This document shows positions 5,298 to 7,625 of a stretch of DNA of 7,625 bases, piece by piece. Source of the stretch: Lutibacter sp. (lineage in GTDB: Bacteria; Bacteroidota; Bacteroidia; Flavobacteriales; Flavobacteriaceae); contig JAUVOS010000115.1 in the NCBI GenBank assembly GCA_030599055.1, positions 1 to 7,625 on the forward strand, written 5' to 3'. Below the pieces are notes generated by a model. The model was not told the DNA's origin. It worked only from the letters and a program-made list of their open reading frames with translations, and ran no database searches. The translations under genes and the position numbers were made by a program. Numbering within the stretch: the stretch's first letter is position 1; each line of letters begins with the position of its first letter.

Positions 5298-6530
5298 CTA
5301 CAGTTTTACTCCCTTGGGATACGCCAAAAAATACTTGACATTGGCACTCGTTAAAGCGGTAGAATTAAATTGCGTATCAACTGATAACCATTCTTTTACA
5401 GCGCCATCTTTAAGTAACACTTTAATAGCTCCATCCTCAATATTATAAGCTTGATTTTGAACTTTTCCACCAAAGACAAAGTAGTTTAGATTTGAATCAT
5501 CCATGCCCTTTAGCTTTCTTGTTTTTTCTTTAATTCCTTTTATATAAGCATTTGAAAAGGTGTTATCTCGTAGTTCTATTCGTGGTAGTTTTCTTTGAAT
5601 AATCGTTTTACACAAAGAAGATAAAATATAATCAGCATGTGTTTGCCAATCTTTAATTGCTGCCCAAACATCATAATCATCAAGTAAGGCAAATTGTTTT
5701 AAAAAAGTTTCCTTTTTTGTTGCTTTTATAGCCTCTCCTTTTATAAAATAGATAAGATTTGAATTTCCTGATATAGCTATATTTTGTTTAGTCAATTCTC
5801 TTGCACGTTGTAAAATACGTATCAATATTTGTTCGGCTAATAAGCCTGTTTTGTGTAGATATACTTGCCAATACATAAAACGTCTTGATAATAGAAATTT
5901 TTCTATTGAATAAATACCTTTATGTTCAATGACCAACTCATCATTTTTAACGTGGAGCATTGCTATTAAACGATCTGAATTAATGCTTCCTTCTACTACA
6001 CCTGTATAAAAACTATCGCGTTTTAGATAATCCAACCGATCCATATCTAGTTGACTTGATATTAGCTGATAAAAAAATTGTCTTGGGTGTTCATTCTTGA
6101 AAATTTGAACTGCTAATGTTAAAGCGCCGTTAAAATTGTCATTTAAAGACTCCATAAAATGCAAGGATAAATCCTCATGAGATAGGTTTGGAATAAAGAA
6201 ACTTTCTAAAGCATGTGAAAAAGGACCGTGTCCTAAATCGTGTAATAAGATGGCTAAATACAGTGCTTGTTCTTCTTCAGTATTAATGAAAATCCCCTTA
6301 AAACGTAGGACACGAACGGATTTTTGCATTAAATACATACAACCCAATGCATGATGAAAACGTGTGTGATGTGCACCTGGATAAACCAAATTTGATAAAC
6401 CCATTTGTGAGATTCGCCGCAATCTTTGAAAGTAAGGGTGTTCAATAATATCAAAAATTAATGTATTCGGAATTGTAATAAATCCGTAAATTGGGTCGTT
6501 AAATATTTTAAGCTTGTTAGTCTCCGGCAC
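5298..6530 (-). CDS. HD-domain phosphohydrolase, SAMHD1/COG1078-like
   Basis: Predicted 410-residue metal-dependent nucleotide hydrolase related to dNTP triphosphohydrolases. Ligands align with human SAMHD1: His60 (RFHHALG), His97-Asp98 (LLHDLGHGPFSH) and Asp164 (LDMDRLDYLKRDS), with Tyr168 and Asp172 matching its Tyr315 and Asp319. The N-terminal KLKIFNDPIYGFI (6-18) and QRLRRISQMGL (35-45) are typical of this bacterial family. The C-terminal half (about 220-410) has no motif I recognise; in relatives it supports oligomer formation. It is cytoplasmic. The start is GTG at 6530, with a stop codon two codons upstream (6534-6536) and no other start before the conserved region, so GTG appears obligatory. 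The 8-bp tandem array begins 5 bp upstream of it. Substrate is unknown; dNTPs are the family guess. It is divergent from porX and convergent with prfB. Confidence 0.88.
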   Translation of the reverse strand: MPETNKLKIFNDPIYGFITIPNTLIFDIIEHPYFQRLRRISQMGLSNLVYPGAHHTRFHHALGCMYLMQKSVRVLRFKGIFINTEEEQALYLAILLHDLGHGPFSHALESFFIPNLSHEDLSLHFMESLNDNFNGALTLAVQIFKNEHPRQFFYQLISSQLDMDRLDYLKRDSFYTGVVEGSINSDRLIAMLHVKNDELVIEHKGIYSIEKFLLSRRFMYWQVYLHKTGLLAEQILIRILQRARELTKQNIAISGNSNLIYFIKGEAIKATKKETFLKQFALLDDYDVWAAIKDWQTHADYILSSLCKTIIQRKLPRIELRDNTFSNAYIKGIKEKTRKLKGMDDSNLNYFVFGGKVQNQAYNIEDGAIKVLLKDGAVKEWLSVDTQFNSTALTSANVKYFLAYPKGVKL

Positions 6531-6535
6531 GAGTT

Positions 6536-6620
6536 AATGGATTAATGATACAATGATACAATGATACAATGATACAATGATACAATGATGTAATGATGTA
6601 ATGATACAATGATACAATGA
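6536..6620. repeat. Nine-copy 8-bp tandem repeat between the HD gene and porX
   Basis: The unit AATGATAC (plus strand) is repeated exactly in seven copies and as AATGATGT in two (6584-6599), with no spacers, over 6544-6615. A degenerate unit (AATGGATT) precedes it and a partial AATGA follows it. On the minus strand the unit is GTATCATT and the array forms the immediate upstream sequence of the HD gene, ending 5 bp before its GTG. It is non-coding in this arrangement. Such a perfect array is prone to copy-number change by slippage. Confidence 0.92.
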
Positions 6621-6649
6621 ATTCTAATAAAATAATTAATAATTAATTC

Positions 6650-6692
6650 AAGCGCAAAGCGTATCGCGTATCGCGCAAAACGTATAGCGCTT
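6650..6692. repeat. GC-rich direct and inverted repeat in the porX leader
   Basis: Two 16-bp copies with a 21-bp period, GCGCAAAGCGTATCGC (6652-6667) and GCGCAAAACGTATAGC (6673-6688), agree at 14 of 16 positions. They are enclosed by inverted arms AAGCGC (6650-6655) and GCGCTT (6687-6692). A short tandem GCGTATC lies inside (6659-6672). The island stands out from surrounding sequence that is almost all A and T. It starts 64 bp and ends 22 bp upstream of the porX ATG. It could be an operator pair, a transcript hairpin, or a dispersed repeat. Confidence 0.6.
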
Positions 6693-6700
6693 AAAAAAAA

Positions 6701-6708
6701 CAAAGATA
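6701..6708 (-). promoter_or_regulatory. Possible -7 box for the HD gene, inside the porX leader
   Basis: The minus strand reads TATCTTTG, an exact TAnnTTTG match. If used, HD transcription would start near 6694 and the message would carry a leader of about 160 nt containing both the GC-rich repeat and the 8-bp array. No TTG is found at the -33 spacing, so this may be chance. Confidence 0.3.
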
Positions 6709-6713
6709 CAAAT

Positions 6714-7625
6714 ATGAATCAAATACATATATTATGGATAGACGATGAGATAGATTTATTAAAACCTCATGTTTTGTTTTTAGAAAGTAAAAATTACATA
6801 GTAAGTACGGCAACAAACGGTGTTGACGCACTTGACGCCATCGATGTAACGAGACATGATGTAGTTTTTTTAGATGAAAATATGCCCGGGTTGAGTGGTT
6901 TGGAGACATTGGTTCAAATTAAGGAAAAGAGACCCAATTTGCCGGTTATTATGATTACGAAAAGTGAAGAAGAAAATTTGATGGAGGAAGCTATTGGAAA
7001 TCAAATTACAGATTATTTAATTAAACCACTTAATCCCAATCAAATATTATTGAGTCTTAAGAAAAATTTAGACCACTCAAGATTAGTATCCGAACAAACG
7101 ACATCAAATTATCAACAAGAGTTTCGAAAAATAGCAATGGATATGGCTATGGTAAATTCGTATGAGGATTGGATAGGTTTGTATAAAAAACTGGTCTATT
7201 GGGAGATACAACTCGAAAATATCAATGATACGGGAATGTTGGAAATATTGGTAAGTCAAAAACAAGAAGCAAATACACAGTTTTTTAAATTTATAAAAAA
7301 GAATTATAAAGATTTATTAAGAAATAGAGATTTACTCTTTTCACATAGTTTATTTAAAAAAATTGTCGTACCGATAATTCAAAAAAAACCTACTTTGTTC
7401 ATCGTTATGGATAATATTCGTTATGACCAATTTAGAATCATGGAAAGCACCATAAACTTGTATTATAAAAAGATAAAAGAACATGATTATTACAGCATCT
7501 TACCAACAGCTACCCAATATGCACGTAATGCAATTTTTTCTGGTATGTTGCCTTTAGATATGGAAAAATACCATCCTCAATATTGGAGAAATGATATGGA
7601 TGAAGGAGGAAAAAATCTTTTTGAA
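6714..7625 (+). CDS. porX: PorX, response regulator with PglZ phosphatase-superfamily domain (3' end outside window)
   Basis: First 304 codons of a protein that is about 515-520 residues in relatives. Residues 1-120 are a canonical receiver: acidic pair Asp10-Asp11 (LWIDDEIDLLKPH), phospho-acceptor Asp54 (FLDENMPG), Thr82 (MITKSEEE) and Lys104 (DYLIKPLNPNQILL). A helical linker follows (about 120-215). The PglZ domain of the alkaline phosphatase superfamily then begins, with the metal site MDNIRYDQ (Asp233) and the PTATQYARNAIFSG motif (264-277) carrying the nucleophilic threonine. In Porphyromonas gingivalis, PorX with the sensor kinase PorY controls T9SS genes, and its PglZ domain hydrolyses oligonucleotides. 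All receiver and visible PglZ residues are intact, so this copy should be active. The ATG at 6714 is fixed by the receiver N-terminus. No exact TAnnTTTG box was found upstream on this strand. It is divergent from the HD gene. Confidence 0.95.
   Translation, partial: MNQIHILWIDDEIDLLKPHVLFLESKNYIVSTATNGVDALDAIDVTRHDVVFLDENMPGLSGLETLVQIKEKRPNLPVIMITKSEEENLMEEAIGNQITDYLIKPLNPNQILLSLKKNLDHSRLVSEQTTSNYQQEFRKIAMDMAMVNSYEDWIGLYKKLVYWEIQLENINDTGMLEILVSQKQEANTQFFKFIKKNYKDLLRNRDLLFSHSLFKKIVVPIIQKKPTLFIVMDNIRYDQFRIMESTINLYYKKIKEHDYYSILPTATQYARNAIFSGMLPLDMEKYHPQYWRNDMDEGGKNLFE

Noticed and set aside
5294..5307. Palindrome AAAACT-AC-AGTTTT at the end of the HD gene, considered as a terminator
   Set aside because: The stem is only 6 bp, is mostly A-T pairs and overlaps the stop codon. 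It is too weak to call, although something must separate the convergent prfB and HD transcripts.
6536..6692. CRISPR-like repetition between the HD gene and porX
   Set aside because: Units are 8 bp with no spacers, and the 16-bp pair has only two copies; neither fits a CRISPR array, and no cas gene is nearby.
6691..6909. Minus-strand frame of 72 residues over the porX start
   Set aside because: It is antisense to the intact porX receiver domain.

Overview
This window looks like chromosomal DNA from a member of the Bacteroidota, most likely the Flavobacteriaceae. The evidence is AT-rich sequence, A-rich leaders without clear Shine-Dalgarno sites, several exact TAnnTTTG (-7) promoter boxes of the Bacteroidota type, and a gene for PorX, the response regulator tied to type IX secretion (T9SS). 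The genes are mostly housekeeping. I see no phage, transposase, CRISPR array, tRNA or rRNA.

Layout. A minus-strand block fills positions 1-3792. In transcription order it holds an exported methionine sulfoxide reductase (msrA), the quinone-dependent dihydroorotate dehydrogenase (pyrD), peptidase E (pepE), a membrane-anchored family-2 glycosyltransferase, and the first 12 codons of another gene running off the left edge. A 368-bp intergenic region (3793-4160) separates msrA from the divergent plus-strand prfB (release factor 2). prfB converges on a minus-strand HD-domain phosphohydrolase of the SAMHD1/COG1078 type. That gene is divergent from porX, which is cut by the right edge after 304 codons.

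The genes do not form one pathway: redox repair, pyrimidine synthesis, peptide turnover, surface glycan synthesis, translation termination, nucleotide metabolism and secretion control lie side by side. The only suggestive functional pairing is the HD nucleotide hydrolase next to PorX, a receiver-PglZ protein whose characterised relative degrades oligonucleotide signals; this link is inference.

The least ordinary content is between the genes. There are two tracts of the same degenerate 7-bp repeat, each placed just after a stop codon and in the same orientation relative to that gene (pyrD and prfB). The pyrD copy forms a textbook four-tract G-quadruplex motif. There is also a nine-copy 8-bp tandem array pressed against the GTG start of the HD gene, a GC-rich imperfect direct repeat in the porX leader, a 90-bp palindromic GC-rich element after pepE, and a further repeat-like element upstream of prfB. 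The prfB reading frame is continuous where many bacteria have the autoregulatory +1 frameshift. I found no convincing undescribed multi-gene system.
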